Part shown: one piece after another, positions 23,401 through 34,700 of the stretch
How positions within the stretch are numbered: position 1 is the stretch's first letter
How the letters are laid out: each line of letters starts with the position of its first letter
Assembly: GCA_017506865.1 (NCBI GenBank)
Contig: JAFCMP010000549.1
Span: forward strand, 1-64,000
Reading direction: 5' to 3'
Source: Tribonema minus
Taxonomy: Eukaryota > Sar > Xanthophyceae > Tribonematales > Tribonemataceae
Length of the DNA: 64,000 nucleotides
Position numbers and translations under genes: made by a program
Notes under the pieces: model-generated
What the model saw: the letters and a program-made list of their open reading frames with translations, nothing else
Told to the model about the DNA's origin: nothing
The model's database searches: none

Positions 23401-23767
23401 ACGCAATCATGACACATCACCATCACCCTCCATCATTGCTGCGTGTCCCCCATGCAGGAGATCGACAATGTTGTATCGGGCTGCCGCAGGCTGCCGCTCA
23501 CCAAACCACAAGCTGCACTTCAGACTCTTGCCATATGCAATCATGTCACACCTCACCATCACTCCCCACATCACTGCTGCATGTCCCCCCTCGCAGGAAA
23601 TCGACAACGTCGTCTCGGGCTTCCGCAGGCTGCCGCTCAAGACGCGTGCCACCAAGGCGCGCCTCGCCCCCGAGGACCAGCTCCCCGCACGCCCGCGTGA
23701 CATCACCGACAAGCTCGGCGACGCCTCCGAGTCTGCGCGCGGCGTCGAGATGCCGCCCGCCGTTTAA
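17473..23767 (+). CDS. sugar/H+ symporter (major facilitator), copy B
   Basis: Exons: 17473-17603, 17895-17914, 18438-18814, 19110-19271, 19939-20162, 20695-20784, 21177-21433, 22163-22347 and 23597-23767. They total 1617 nt, 538 aa plus stop. Exon lengths 1-8 (131, 20, 377, 162, 224, 90, 257, 185) are identical in all four transporter genes. Sugar-porter motifs are intact (GLIFGYDIGGSGG, PESPRWLYK, QQLTGINAIMYFAP, PAEIFPLDLRGKG, VPETR). Several introns still align with those of copy A (the introns after exons 5 and 7), so A and B are an inverted duplicate pair. The product should be a plasma-membrane monosaccharide importer. The tail ends GVEMPPAV. The last intron carries three decoy copies of the last-exon start. 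Confidence 0.94.
18118..18146. repeat. TG microsatellite in intron 2 of transporter B
   Basis: An imperfect GT dinucleotide run. Confidence 0.7.
20270..20340 (+). repeat. short tandem duplication in intron 5 of transporter B
   Basis: A GATGCTCATCATCACCAG unit occurs twice within about 35 bp. Copy A has one related unit in the equivalent intron. Confidence 0.7.
21605..21725 (+). repeat. copy of exon 7 end plus duplicated intron start in transporter B
   Basis: CTGCGTGGCAAGAGTGAGCT at about 21619 repeats the exon 7 end and donor (21421-21440), with the donor G mutated. It is followed by two tandem units of GTTGAAGTTCACAACCCCTG type, about 40 bp apart. Confidence 0.85.
21820..22016 (+). repeat. 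AGC/AGT trinucleotide tract in intron 7 of transporter B
   Basis: About 200 bp of imperfect (GCAGYA)n. It is preceded by TGGCACCAGGCATCGCAGCA, which has a counterpart beside a much shorter CAG tract in copy A (11555-11600). The tract therefore expanded after A and B separated. Confidence 0.85.
23150..23596 (+). repeat. three decoy copies of last-exon start in transporter B
   Basis: CAG|GAGATT(C)GAC-type junctions lie at 23163, 23325 and 23457, before the real one at 23597 (spacing 162, 132, 140 bp). Each unit carries the exon coding for EIDNVVSGFRRL in diverged form plus a shared TCATGACACCTCACCATCAC intron segment. Confidence 0.9.
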
Positions 23768-25310
23768 GGTGCACACCAGCGCCGTATACCTTATGGAAGG
23801 GGGGGGGGGGGGGGGCATGCTGTAAGAGGAGTCTCCCCCCTCCCGCCCGCCGCGCGCGTGTGCGCTTCTGGTTTTCGTGCTTTACCGTAGCCCCGTCAAT
23901 TGTCCGCCCCACCCGCGTGGTATCAGTAACCTTGAAGTGGGTATAGTATGTAGCGTGTTGCGTCCGATATGTATCTGAGAGAGGCGCCACTTTCCCTGCT
24001 GCACTCAGCGGCACTAGCGAGTGCCGGGGGTGGGGGGGAGGTAGGTAGGTAGAAGATCCCCCCCCTCTCTATGTCGGCCGTGATGGCGTGACCGTGGATG
24101 CGCCGTCACCGTAACTTACAGTAGGTATGTAGTGCAAGAGAAAAGGTCAGTGGGACTGGCAGTTTCCATGAGAAAAGAGAGACAGAGAAGGCGGCGGTGG
24201 TGTTGCTGTTGCTAATTGCACGCTTTTAACCTCACCGCACGACCCACTGGTCACTGCAGTGTGAGCTGGTCCGCCGCCCACGCTGAGAGAAGGGCGGCAA
24301 CTGCGCGGAAGACGCGCGCGCAGTTACAGTTACGCCGCGCCGGGCAGTCACTAATAGACGCACTATCGTTTCAACTTGAAGATGCTCCTCGGCGTGTGCT
24401 CTGTCTCTTGTGTGTGGCGCTGCGTGCATTACGTGTGTCGTGTGCTTGGCAGCTGTGGGAACGCGCATGTGGTCATGTGATCTGAGCGCTGCTGCCTGTG
24501 TCAGCGCGTGCTGTGTGCTTGTGGTACTTCCACTTGAACAGGGAGCAGGGCATTGCCTGTCACGCCAGTCTATTGTCTTCGGTATATATTCTTCGCATGT
24601 ACACCCCACTAGTACTCCTTGTTACAATTTGTGTATGTGGCATTGCAACAAGACGCAACGACACCACAACTTGGTGGAACGACGACACTGAAGTTAGTCG
24701 TCATGACATTGTGCCTTGTATTCTCGCTCTCTGGCATGCTTTTTGTCTGTACACGTGTCGAATGTATGCTATGCTGCTTCAGCTGCGTACAATAGCTGCA
24801 CTAAGATATATACTTCTATTTCACCTTCAAAACACGCATGTCAAGTTTGAGGGCTGGCGGCTACTAGTAAATCTCTGCCCTGGCACCAAAAGGATTGCGC
24901 CCTGCCAGTTGCGCCACTGGCATTATCATATGCACGCCGAACAACGAGCGTTTCGAGCCAGGGTGCAAGAGGCGCACGTTTGAGAACACATGGCAGTTAC
25001 GCACGTTGCGCCTTGGAGACTGGGTTTATCTTTAGCTTTAAGGTATGCCTGCAGGGGGGCTGAACACTTTGCGCTCAAACATTGGGGGTTATTTGCGGTA
25101 GGCACTGTGCATGTCACAGCATGCCGTGTGGCAGGGACGACGCTGTCGGTGCATTTCGGAGTACAATGTCCACCGACACGAAACTTGTCTGACAACAAAG
25201 CTTGCATGCGCCTGTTCAAATATGAGCTTTACCATAGGCACTTCTGCGTCGACGGATCCCCATGCAAGGCGTTGCACGTGCGCGCCTCGGGACTGTCAGT
25301 GAACGTGGTC

Positions 25311-25359
25311 TAACCCTAACCCTAACCCTAACCCTAACCCTAACCCTAAACCTAACCCT
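25311..25359. repeat. interstitial telomere-type tract (CCCTAA)n
   Basis: About eight consecutive CCCTAA units, one with an A insertion (CCTAAACC). This is the longest pure tract in the window. Both flanks continue as unique sequence, so it is interstitial rather than a chromosome end. Shorter tracts of the same unit occur near 2170, 2990, 3280, 3320, 3605, 3765, 4340, 48500, 51480, 53730 and 55505. Confidence 0.9.
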
Positions 25360-26477
25360 TTACCCACGTGGTTTACCCCTGGCAGGGGCTAAACATCATG
25401 ATGTCAACCGCCAATGAGGGGGTCGACGGTCGACAACCGATCACAACCGCGTCTGTTCGAATCGACGGCACACCGGAAAAAATAATGTTGAAGTTCGGGG
25501 AACGTATCGGACCATTTTTCCCAACGATTTTAGTTCAAGTCATGTGGTGGCGAGTCACCAGAAACGCTCTCCAATGCTTCACTACATTCAATTGCACAGG
25601 CACGTGAACTGAGGGGGCTGCAGGTCAAGTGGTATGCTGAACATGATGTGTGCAGGAGCGCAAGACACATCAGCCATTGAGTTGCAGTGTCACACTGCAC
25701 GGTCAACCCGTGTCGTCCGACATGAATCAAGAAGTGCAGCACTGATCCCAACCTCAAAGGCACCAATTGGCAACTACAAAACCACATGCAAGTATGCAAC
25801 CAAGCACAGTACATGTACAATGGCCCCCCTGCTGGTCATGCGCAGTTATCTTCGCATGCTTGTGGCGTTGTGAAGGCCACAGTGCACACCAGAAAGCAGT
25901 TACTGACATGAGCAAGGCACAACAACTTGAATATGGGAATAGATGACACACTACTCATCAGCAAGTGAACGCCAGGATGATCAAGGCACACCAACATGGG
26001 CAGACGTGTGCAGCGCCTGTCAGCAAGTGAACATTGTTGCCAGCCAAAGCATAACAAGGCAGCATAACAAGCCAGGCATGACGATACGGACATGGCGTGA
26101 TGCAAACCCGTAGGTGAACACCTGGTACAAGCCAAAGCACAGCAAAGCTCAGCTATGCAAGCCAAGGCATGGAACTATGGACTCAAGGGCGCACACCAAG
26201 CTTGTTGTTGTCTGTCACAAGGAGGGTATATATTTAATGCTGCCAGACACTGCCAAACAGCTTGGCGGACTGAAAACACTCGTCTTCCATATAATCTCCA
26301 CCCTTCCCTTAGCAGTTGCAGCGCACGCTCATGCTGGGGCAGCCAGCGAGCCTCGCGCAGAGGCTGGAGAGAGTGCGCAGTACATCACTTAATAGCGTCT
26401 TAAAAACCGCCAGTTCCCCACCCTTACTTACTACTGTACGGCAATGGAACGGTTGCACTCGCGCACGGGGGTTGCTA

Positions 26478-26525
26478 ATTTAAGGCAAAGGAACCCCCGC
26501 CCGGCGCTCGTTAGCGCCGCCAGGT
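26478..26525 (-). promoter_or_regulatory. conserved double hairpin in 3' flank of transporter C
   Basis: On the minus strand, GGCGCT-AACG-AGCGCC (6-bp stem, 4-nt loop) is followed by CGGGGGTT...AACCCCCG (8-bp stem). The same pair of hairpins occurs after copy D. Confidence 0.5.
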
Positions 26526-26863
26526 GTGGCAGTTGACGCCGCCTGTCCTGCGGACGTGTCCAACGCGGCACGCTACCGCACGGCGGGTAGGTCGGTATGC
26601 AGCTGGGAGCTGCTATGCAACTTCCATTGCATCTCACAGAGGACGAAACCGGGAAACATCATACTCTTGTCTGGGGGCATGGAAAGCGGGGCGCGCGTGT
26701 GCGAGCGGCGGCGAAATGAATTCCACCACCCAATGCACACGGCCCCGCTACGTGCATGTGCATGTAGCATGTCTGACTACTTCAATTTAGCTACTTCAAC
26801 TCTCAAAAGTACCTGCGCGTTGAAACCGCAAAGAAACCACAAAAGCTAGGTGGTGTATGCAGC

Positions 26864-29800
26864 TCATACGCCCGGCGCCATCTCGACGCTACCGGCGTTG
26901 TATGGAGAGGTGTCGCCGAGCTTGTCAGTGATGTCGCGGGGGCGGGAAGGCAGCTGGTCCTCGGGGGCCAGGCGCGCCTTGGTGGCACGCGTGCTAAGAG
27001 GGAGCCTGCGAAAGCCCGAGACGACATTGTCGATCTCCTGCAGGGGCAATAATTGTGGGGGGTGATGGTGAGTTGTCATGACGATGATGATGTACACACA
27101 TAAGGCAGCATTTGGGATGGCCACGATGGTCATGAGTGCGTAGGGCGAGAGGGTCTCTGAAGTGCAGCTTGTGGTTTGTTAGCTGTGCTTGCAAACTCGA
27201 GGATTTCGACAGGTAGTTGTAGCTATTACGCCACACTCTCAAAATGTCCGTGGCCTAACCCAACCTCTAAGAGACAGACAAATATAAGCTCATCTTATCT
27301 TAGAGCGGGTGCGAGGATGCTGCAAAAGCTGCACAACAGTATTCAGCTGCCACTGCCGTGGGCTGTCTGCAATGCAGCACGAGTGGCACAAATTTATGGG
27401 TGTTTGCGCATTGTGCCGTGAGGGCACTGCTAGTCAACCATGATTCTCCCTGTACAAACAAGAAAACTTCAAATTTGCAGCAAACCACAATGCTGCTGAG
27501 CACTGCATTTAGATACATGTACTAAAAGCACGTACCTCAAGTGCCACCAAGCGCGTCTCCGGCACGTAGAGCATGGTGAAGACGAACATGATGATGCACC
27601 AGGCCGCAAAGAACAGGAACGTTCCCCACAGGTCCAGTCTGTCCTGGCGCAGCAGCTCAGGGGTGACCTTGCCGATGATGAAGTTCCACAGCCAGTTGGC
27701 GGAGGTGGTCAGGGACATGCCTGCACGAGTAGGTATAGGTAAAGCAAACAAGTGAGTAACAAAACGCGTAGGTGGTAGACACCAGAGCTGACCTATGCTT
27801 GGGTCACAATCGTGCATGTAAAGCGTGTTGAAGCACAGCAGGGCAGCGCGCAAGGCACGGGGTTCTGAAATTCAGGTTTCAACTTCAACGCACTGAACTT
27901 CAACTTCAACTCACCCTTGCCACGCAGGTCCAGGGGGAAGATCTCGGCGGGCACGATCCAGCCAACGGGGCCCCATGAGAAGGCAAAGTTGACGACGTAG
28001 AGGGCGCAGAAACCGACAATGGTCCAGGAAACGGCGGCGTCGTTCTTGTAGTCAGCGAGGTCGCTGCTGAGCAGGCACACAACCAGTAGGGTGACGGTCA
28101 TGCCGGCAGCGCCGTAGGCCAGGAGGGAGCGGCGGCCGTACTTGTCCACACACGCGATGGTGATGAAGGTGCTGTTGAAGGGGCAAAGGGGGGTAGGGGG
28201 GTGGGGCATGAATTAGCTTAAAGGCCTATAGTGATTGCGACATGCAGGTTCAATGGAAGTGTGCCGCTGAAGGCCAGAACATGCATTCTTGCTGAGCGCT
28301 TCTGTCTTCCGCACGAGCAGTGCACCACCGAGGAATACAAACTCATGTTAGGAGGTACAGCACGTGTGCACCCTGTTGAACACTTCTGTAGTGCCGGCAT
28401 GCATACGCGCAACAACAGACCCATTAAGTGTGGGGTGTGGTTTATTTATATTACAGGCAGCATGCGGGTCAAGGCTCACCTGATGAAGTTGACAAACATG
28501 AGGATGAGGTTGGCAATGAGGGCCATGTCGGTGGAGAGGAAGTCGCTGAAGATGACGGGGGCAAAGTACCTGCAACAATATAGAGAGGAGAAAAGAGAGT
28601 AAAACAGTGGGTCAGAGCTATGTGGTCTAGTAGATATAGTTGCGCACGTGCACTAGACAAACACAGCCACAAATGCGAAGATATGTGCACAAAATGGCAT
28701 ACTCTCGGCGCCTGATGCAAGATGGCTGCACACTAGTCTAGCGCACAGCACTCGCATATTACTTCAAGCGAAGCTGCTGGCACTGAACATTAATGCTTGA
28801 AAGCACTCACATGATGGCGTTGATGCCGGTGAGCTGCTGGAAAGATGTGATGGCGATGCCCACGAGGGTGCGGTAGCGCATGTTGTTGGCGGCCTTGAAG
28901 AGGTCGGACCAGTGGTGCTGCGCCGCCAGCTGAGCCTCCTTCTCCTGTTCCGCAATCAGGTCCATCTCCATGTCCACTTCGTAGTCCTGGCGCACCTTGT
29001 GGAGCACTGCCCTGGCCTGCTCAACCTTGCCGACCTGTACAGGGTCACAATAGGGGGGTCGCGATAGGGGGATTGGGCATCAGCATCAAGAAGGGGTACA
29101 GGCTAGAAGTTGAAGCTGAGAAAACGTGGCGACTCACCGGAAATTGCAGTTCAACTGCTACTCAAACACGTGCTTAGATTCTAGTCAGCAAACAGCTGCT
29201 GCAGCAGTTCATACCACCTCTCATAACCCAAGGCGATGGCACATGCCTTGGAATTCACAAGCGAATTTTATGGTGTCAATTGTCACGCATGCAAAGCATA
29301 ACCTATCAGATGCTTGTGGCTATATGTACACTCTGGCAGCAAAAGCAACTTCTCAGCACAACGCACCTTGTAGAGCCAACGTGGGGACTCGGGGCAGAAC
29401 ATCATGAGGATAATCAGGGCGAAGGACAGGAAACCGTTGCCGCAGTAGGAGAAACGCCACCCCTCTGACCACGTCTTGAGGCCCACGTTGGCCAGAGCCG
29501 CGAGGAAGATGCCAAAGGTGATGCTCAGCTGCACAAGTTCAAATTCAACACAGCAGACGATGTCAGCGGCAGCTGTCAAGCTACAGGACTAGAGAAGTCA
29601 AGCAGCAAATGCATTGCAAAGCGCACAATGTGATGTTGCATTTTTCATGTGAAGAGCAGCCGCTAGGAGTGATCACACAACGTGATCACACAACTCGCAG
29701 ATGATGATAGACACTGTACTATCAGGTAAGAAACGCCATGCAGGTCATTAACGCTCTGCAATATGATAAGCACAATACGTTTAGGAGCAGTTATAATCCC

Positions 29801-30986
29801 ACCTGCTGCAGAGCGACAAGTAGACCGCGGATGCTCTCCGGTGCAATCTCGGACTGGTAGCACGTGGAAGCCATGGACAGACCGCCAACGCCGATGCCGC
29901 CGATGAAACGCCCCGCGTAGAGCATGTGCACGCTGTTCGCGCAGCCCATGATGACAGCGGCGATGGTGAAAACGACTGAGTAGAGGATGATGGAGTACTT
30001 GCGGCCAATCTTGTCGGTGAACCAGCCGCTTGGGATGGATCCTGCAACTGCGCCGAGCGCGAAGAGACTGGTGATCCAGCCAATTTCGTCAGTTACAAAG
30101 CCCGGTTCTTCTGCGCCGTCGGTGGGGACAGGGGGCCAGTCCATCTGCTCACGGAAGCCCTTCATGGTGAAGGTGCCGCCTGCAGTAGCAGAATGGAAGC
30201 AGCACGATAGAGCTGGTGGTAAGGCACACTGTGTGTGGAGTATATCATGAGTGGCACATGTGCAAGGGCTGCAAGACATAGTCGCCAAAACCATCACATG
30301 GGGGTCATGTTGAGGGGGAGACACAATGGTTGACATGCGCTGACTGCACATGTACTTCCATTGTCCAATGGTGCTGCTTGGCACAGCTGCATTTGACATT
30401 AAATCTTTTATGCTGCTATGATGCTTCAACCGAAATGATAAATCACAGCTACTGCATTGCTGGGTACCAGCATGTTGGATCGATGGCGGCAAGCGATCAT
30501 ATGTCTGCACATCCTGCCACATATGCAGGGAACATGCCGTCAAGTGCGCATGCACACGCACCTGAACCACCAATGTCGTAGCTGCGGGTGCCGATACATG
30601 GCGACGCAGAGGCAGCAGCAGAGGAGCAGCAGGGCAAGGGAGCGACAGAGAGAGACGGTGAGTCCTTGCACGAGGCACGGAACAAATGCCGCGTCGAGGC
30701 ATGCGCAAAGATACATGCGCTGGATCCAATATTACCTCGCTGCAACTTTCAGAGGCATGATAATTGGACACACAACAGCAGCAGCAGTAGCGCAAGGTCA
30801 AGCACAGACGCGATCCCACATGAGATTTTGTGCAGCTCGCAGTTGCCGCACTTACCCGAAGATGAGGCCACCAATGGCGGATACTGCGGCTGCGGCGCAG
30901 ACGAGGGCCTTGATTGGAGGATGCGTGCCATCGGGGGCGAGGGCCTGCTTGCGAGGAGCGGAGGTCATGACGCCACCTGCCACCAT
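26864..30986 (-). CDS. sugar/H+ symporter (major facilitator), copy C
   Basis: Exons: 30986-30856, 30581-30562, 30179-29803, 29528-29367, 29034-28811, 28569-28480, 28171-27915, 27720-27536 and 27037-26864. They total 1620 nt, 539 aa plus stop. Motifs are as in the other copies (GLIFGYDIGGSGG, PESPRWLYK, QQLTGINAIM, PAEIFPLDLRGKG, VPETR). It is almost identical to copy D, including introns, promoter side and 3' flank, so this is a very recent inverted duplication. C and D share features absent from A and B: MKGFREQMDW in the first loop, KYSIILYS in helix 3, FLSTDMALIAN in helix 8, and the tail TSPYNA(G/S)SVEMAPGV. The expected role is monosaccharide/proton import at the plasma membrane. Confidence 0.94.
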
Positions 30987-31002
30987 GGTGCCTGCTTACC
31001 CA

Positions 31003-31795
31003 AGGAGTAGTATCCGAGGTTTAGGCCTGGAGGCTGGGTGTTGTGTGAGAGAGTGAACCAAGCTGAGAAAGCTGGACATCCAGAGGAGCGCATCAACTTC
31101 TCGCAGGCAAAGCCCGTATGTCCACCGGAGCGGCCGCCATGGCAGGCTATGACCAGGCCTAATTGCCGGCACTTCAACAAGACGTCGCCGGGATTTGTCT
31201 CGAAAGGCGCTTAGTTCTCGGAATGCGCCGCGGATCCAAGTTCGAGCAGGTCCCAAGTCTAGCCGTGTGCATCCAGAACCTAGTCTGGCTTGCAAGCACA
31301 AGCACGCTGTAAATGCTTGCAAGTTCTCACTCAATCCTTGCTGGTGTCTCACACACCCAACCCATTTTGTCACCATCTCGCTCAAACCTTTCAGTTTTTT
31401 TGCCTTCAACTTGCAGCAAATCCTCAGCCTTCATCCTCAGCACCTGCGGGCAGCAGCATGAACAGACGCCGGCCAGAGCTGATATATCCAGAGCTGACAT
31501 CTTGCAGCGTTTGATCCTGCCCCCCTACAGCAAAGGACCTGGTGATTGAGGGTTAGTGTATTCTGGGTTGCCTGCAGATTTTAGGTTCCTGCGCTGTGTC
31601 TTGTGTCTTCCTGCTCAGACATAAACACGCACAGACGTACAAAGACCTGCATGCACACCAAACCTGCCTCTCAAAGACCTGCAACTCACAGCCCTGCAAC
31701 TCAACCAGCCTCGTCAACTCCAACCGTCAAGTTCAACCTGGCGCGAGAGGGTCACTAATCCTTGAAGTTACTTTGAGTGAACCTGCTTTGGGACC
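31003..31795. promoter_or_regulatory. divergent intergenic region between transporter C and methylthioribose kinase
   Basis: The first about 260 bp (to 31262) belong to the inverted-repeat arm and match the sequence upstream of transporter D, so they probably carry the transporter promoter. The remainder is unique and should hold the kinase promoter. No defined element is assigned. Confidence 0.45.
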
Positions 31796-34700
31796 ATGCC
31801 TCTAAGAGGTATCTTGCCGTTCCTGGCTATTATTCATCTGCCAGGAGCCGCTCCTTTTGCATCTGCGCTCGCAGTGCTACCTGCCACTGGCAGCAGACAT
31901 GCACTGAAAGGCACTACCCCAGGCACTGCTGCTGCAAGGTTTGATGGGCGCTCTGCGAGCCGTGCAGTGCCACGAGTCTTGTTATCCTCCGCAGCAACCG
32001 AAATGGACATCCCGTCAGGCTACTACCTGCTCACGGATGGGTTGGTGGCAGATTTCATATGTGGACTTCCCAAAGTTGCGCAGCTGATTGGTACCACCTC
32101 GCCCGACCAAGTGCAGCACTCAGAGATTGGCTATGATGGTGGTGGAAGGTCAGTTTCGATAACAGCGCGCCTGTCGTCACGCCCTCTTGGTGCTCGTCAT
32201 TGCTTCCTGAACACTCCAGACCTACCCAACTTGCTGCCACAGCGCCTTCTATGTAGCACTGATCTGTGGTGGTTGCAGAAGTTCATCTTGCATCGCCAAA
32301 CGGACAATGTTATGCCAGCTGTGATTCTGCTTGCCCTACTTGCGGGGCCCAATGTTTTCAGTCAGATCAAATTGCGAGGCACCCCGTCGTCTGCGTTTAG
32401 TGTTTGACGAATGACTGCCCACAACATGATCCGCCACCGGTGTGGACTGCAGTTGCTATGCTGTACGCTGTGGGGCTCACCATTGCGCAGTACACTGTAT
32501 TGTTCATCCAGGCGGTCAAATAGGCTAGTATCGTTGCTGCCTCCGTCGATCGCATCTGAAATGCATGACTTCGCTCCGAGTAGCAACTGTGAACTGGCTG
32601 CTGCTCCGTTGCCCTTGCCTCGCGCTCACTAACGGACACTGCTGGATGGTGCTTGGGGCGGTCATGCTGTGATGCTGCTGGATCCCGCTGCGCGCGTGGC
32701 GCCAGGATGAACCTGGTGTTCAGATGCACGTGAGTAAATGCAATGAAACCGGAAATGCAAATGCGAATGCAGCCTGTGCGCCGTACCTTTCGCTTTCCAG
32801 CAACGCTATTGGTGTTATAGCTGTTGCTAGTGTGCACCTCGTTTCATGTACATGTAGTATGCCCAAAGTGCTCGCTGTGCGCTGCCGTGCTCTTCCAAGA
32901 CTGTGACGCAGTCACAGCGAACATTTCGGCGGATTTATTTCCCATGCTTGGGAGCTACTGAGCAACGTGCCCTCCTGTTTGCAGGTGTTGACATGTGCGT
33001 GTCCCCATCAACTAGCTAAACAGCACCTTAGCCGACACCGTCATCGCAAGCTTGATGGATGCATGTACCAGCATTCCGGTAGCAGCAGTCACTTTCAGCC
33101 ACATGATGTGGGAAACCTCAATGCATGACGCACGGTAGGTATGTGCAAGTGTGACACTGATGCTGCGCCGTGCCGTCGCGTTCAAGCGGTGCACGCAAAG
33201 GTCCATGTGAATGCTGAACAGCGACGCGGCGGAGCAGCCCCTGGCAATGCCTTGTCCCCTGTGGTAGCGCCGCGTTGGCTGTCCTCTGCCACAAGCAAGC
33301 AAACAACAGTGACATCGCCCCACGCACGTGGCGCATCTTCTGATGACGGCGACTCCGCTTCATGCGTGCCTTGACGCCGTTTCACCGCCCCTCTTGCCCC
33401 CCCCCCCCCCCCCTGCCACCTTGCAACATCGCCAATTCACTGCCCCTCCTGCACCTCCCCCCTTTCCTCTCTGCATGATGACGCATCCTCTGACGAAGGC
33501 AACACCGTTGCATGCATGCCACATCGCCGATTCACCGCCCCTCTGCCCCCCCCCCCCTCCCCCCCTGCTTTCTCTGCACTTTGTGACATCGCCAATTCAC
33601 TGCCCCTCCTGACCCCCCCCCCCCCCCCCTCCCCCTCTCTCCATTATCTTTTGACTACTGTGGATATGGAGGCACTGCTTGACTCGTTGCCGATCGCCGC
33701 AGCAGCGGCGACCACGGGTATCAGTCGGAGGCATTCAATCTGACGGCTGAACACACTTTGTCACCTGGAGCTCTACAATCTCTTGATTCATTACCATGTG
33801 GCAGGGGCCCCACAGGGACGGTGGTGGTGAAGCAGGCGCTGCCGTACCTGCGCTGCGCGGAGGACTGGCCGCTCACGCTGGAGCGCGGCCGCTTTGAGTA
33901 CATGGGGCTGGTGGAGATGTCCGAGCACTGCCACGGCCTCGTGCCGGAGGTGAGATTTCGCTGCGCGCGCGCACCATACCGCAATCGACCCCCACATCGC
34001 TCGCTGTGTGCAAAAGCTTGCATCTTCACAAGGTGGAAACACGACAGACTTCAACCAGCACCCAGAAAGCGCACGACGCGTGCAATGGCAGCCTTTCGCT
34101 GCCGCGTGTGCTGCTAGGTGCGCTGGCTCCGTGCAAGCAGGAAACATGCTCTTACGAGAACACAGCAGGTTCAAGGCACAGGAACCGTATCACAACGGTA
34201 TCGTGTGGCGGGCAAATGCGCGAGCGCCACACTGGAGTGCTTGTTGCCGGTTTGAGCACACTGGGGGCTGGCTGAAATGGCTGCGCTCTGCCGCATGTTC
34301 ATGCGGCTGCCAGTACACTGTCGGCTGCGAGTACACTGCGAGTACACTGTACAGCCTACGGGAAAAACCAGACCCAAGTGTGTCACACGCATACGTGTGA
34401 CCTTGTTAAGCAGCCACGTGTGCTGCGAGTACAGTGCCGCAGAGCGTACTTCTAGTGAAGTAAGACTGCTCGTCGACAGCGTGCCACATGGTTCACTCCA
34501 GGCTGTCTGACAAACACGCAGCGGCAGCACACATACGTTGCACTGGTGGACGATGACTGAGCACTGCCACATCAGCAATGGCAGCTCTGAATCGCAAATT
34601 CACCTTCAACAAGGTCGCCACGAGGGCTTGGTGAAGGCGCCAATCCATCGGTCGCGCTGCTGCTTGTGTGCGTGGTTCCACAGTTTTGCAGGTGCACCAT

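Larger units (their letters stand above)
23768..26863. other. intergenic between convergent transporters B and C
   Basis: No exon chain was found. It contains the 3' flanks of both genes, a G-run at about 23797-23815 and a telomere-type tract (annotated separately). Confidence 0.5.
26318..31262 (-). repeat. left arm of large inverted repeat (transporter C)
   Basis: The arm matches 40340-45310 in inverted orientation. The match includes the promoter-side segment (GACTTGGGACCTGCTCGA and GGATCCGCGGCGCATTCC), all exons, most intron sequence and the 3' flank to about 1 kb past the stop. Boundaries are judged by eye. Confidence 0.85.

Noticed and set aside
25311..25359. Chromosome end
   Set aside because: Unique sequence and genes continue on both sides; the tract is interstitial.
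25440..25475. Possible tRNA T-arm (GTTCGAATC)
   Set aside because: Neighbouring sequence gives no acceptor stem, D-arm or anticodon arm.
33328..33743. Proline-rich open frames in mtnK intron 2
   Set aside because: They arise from C-homopolymers in the pyrimidine-rich intron.
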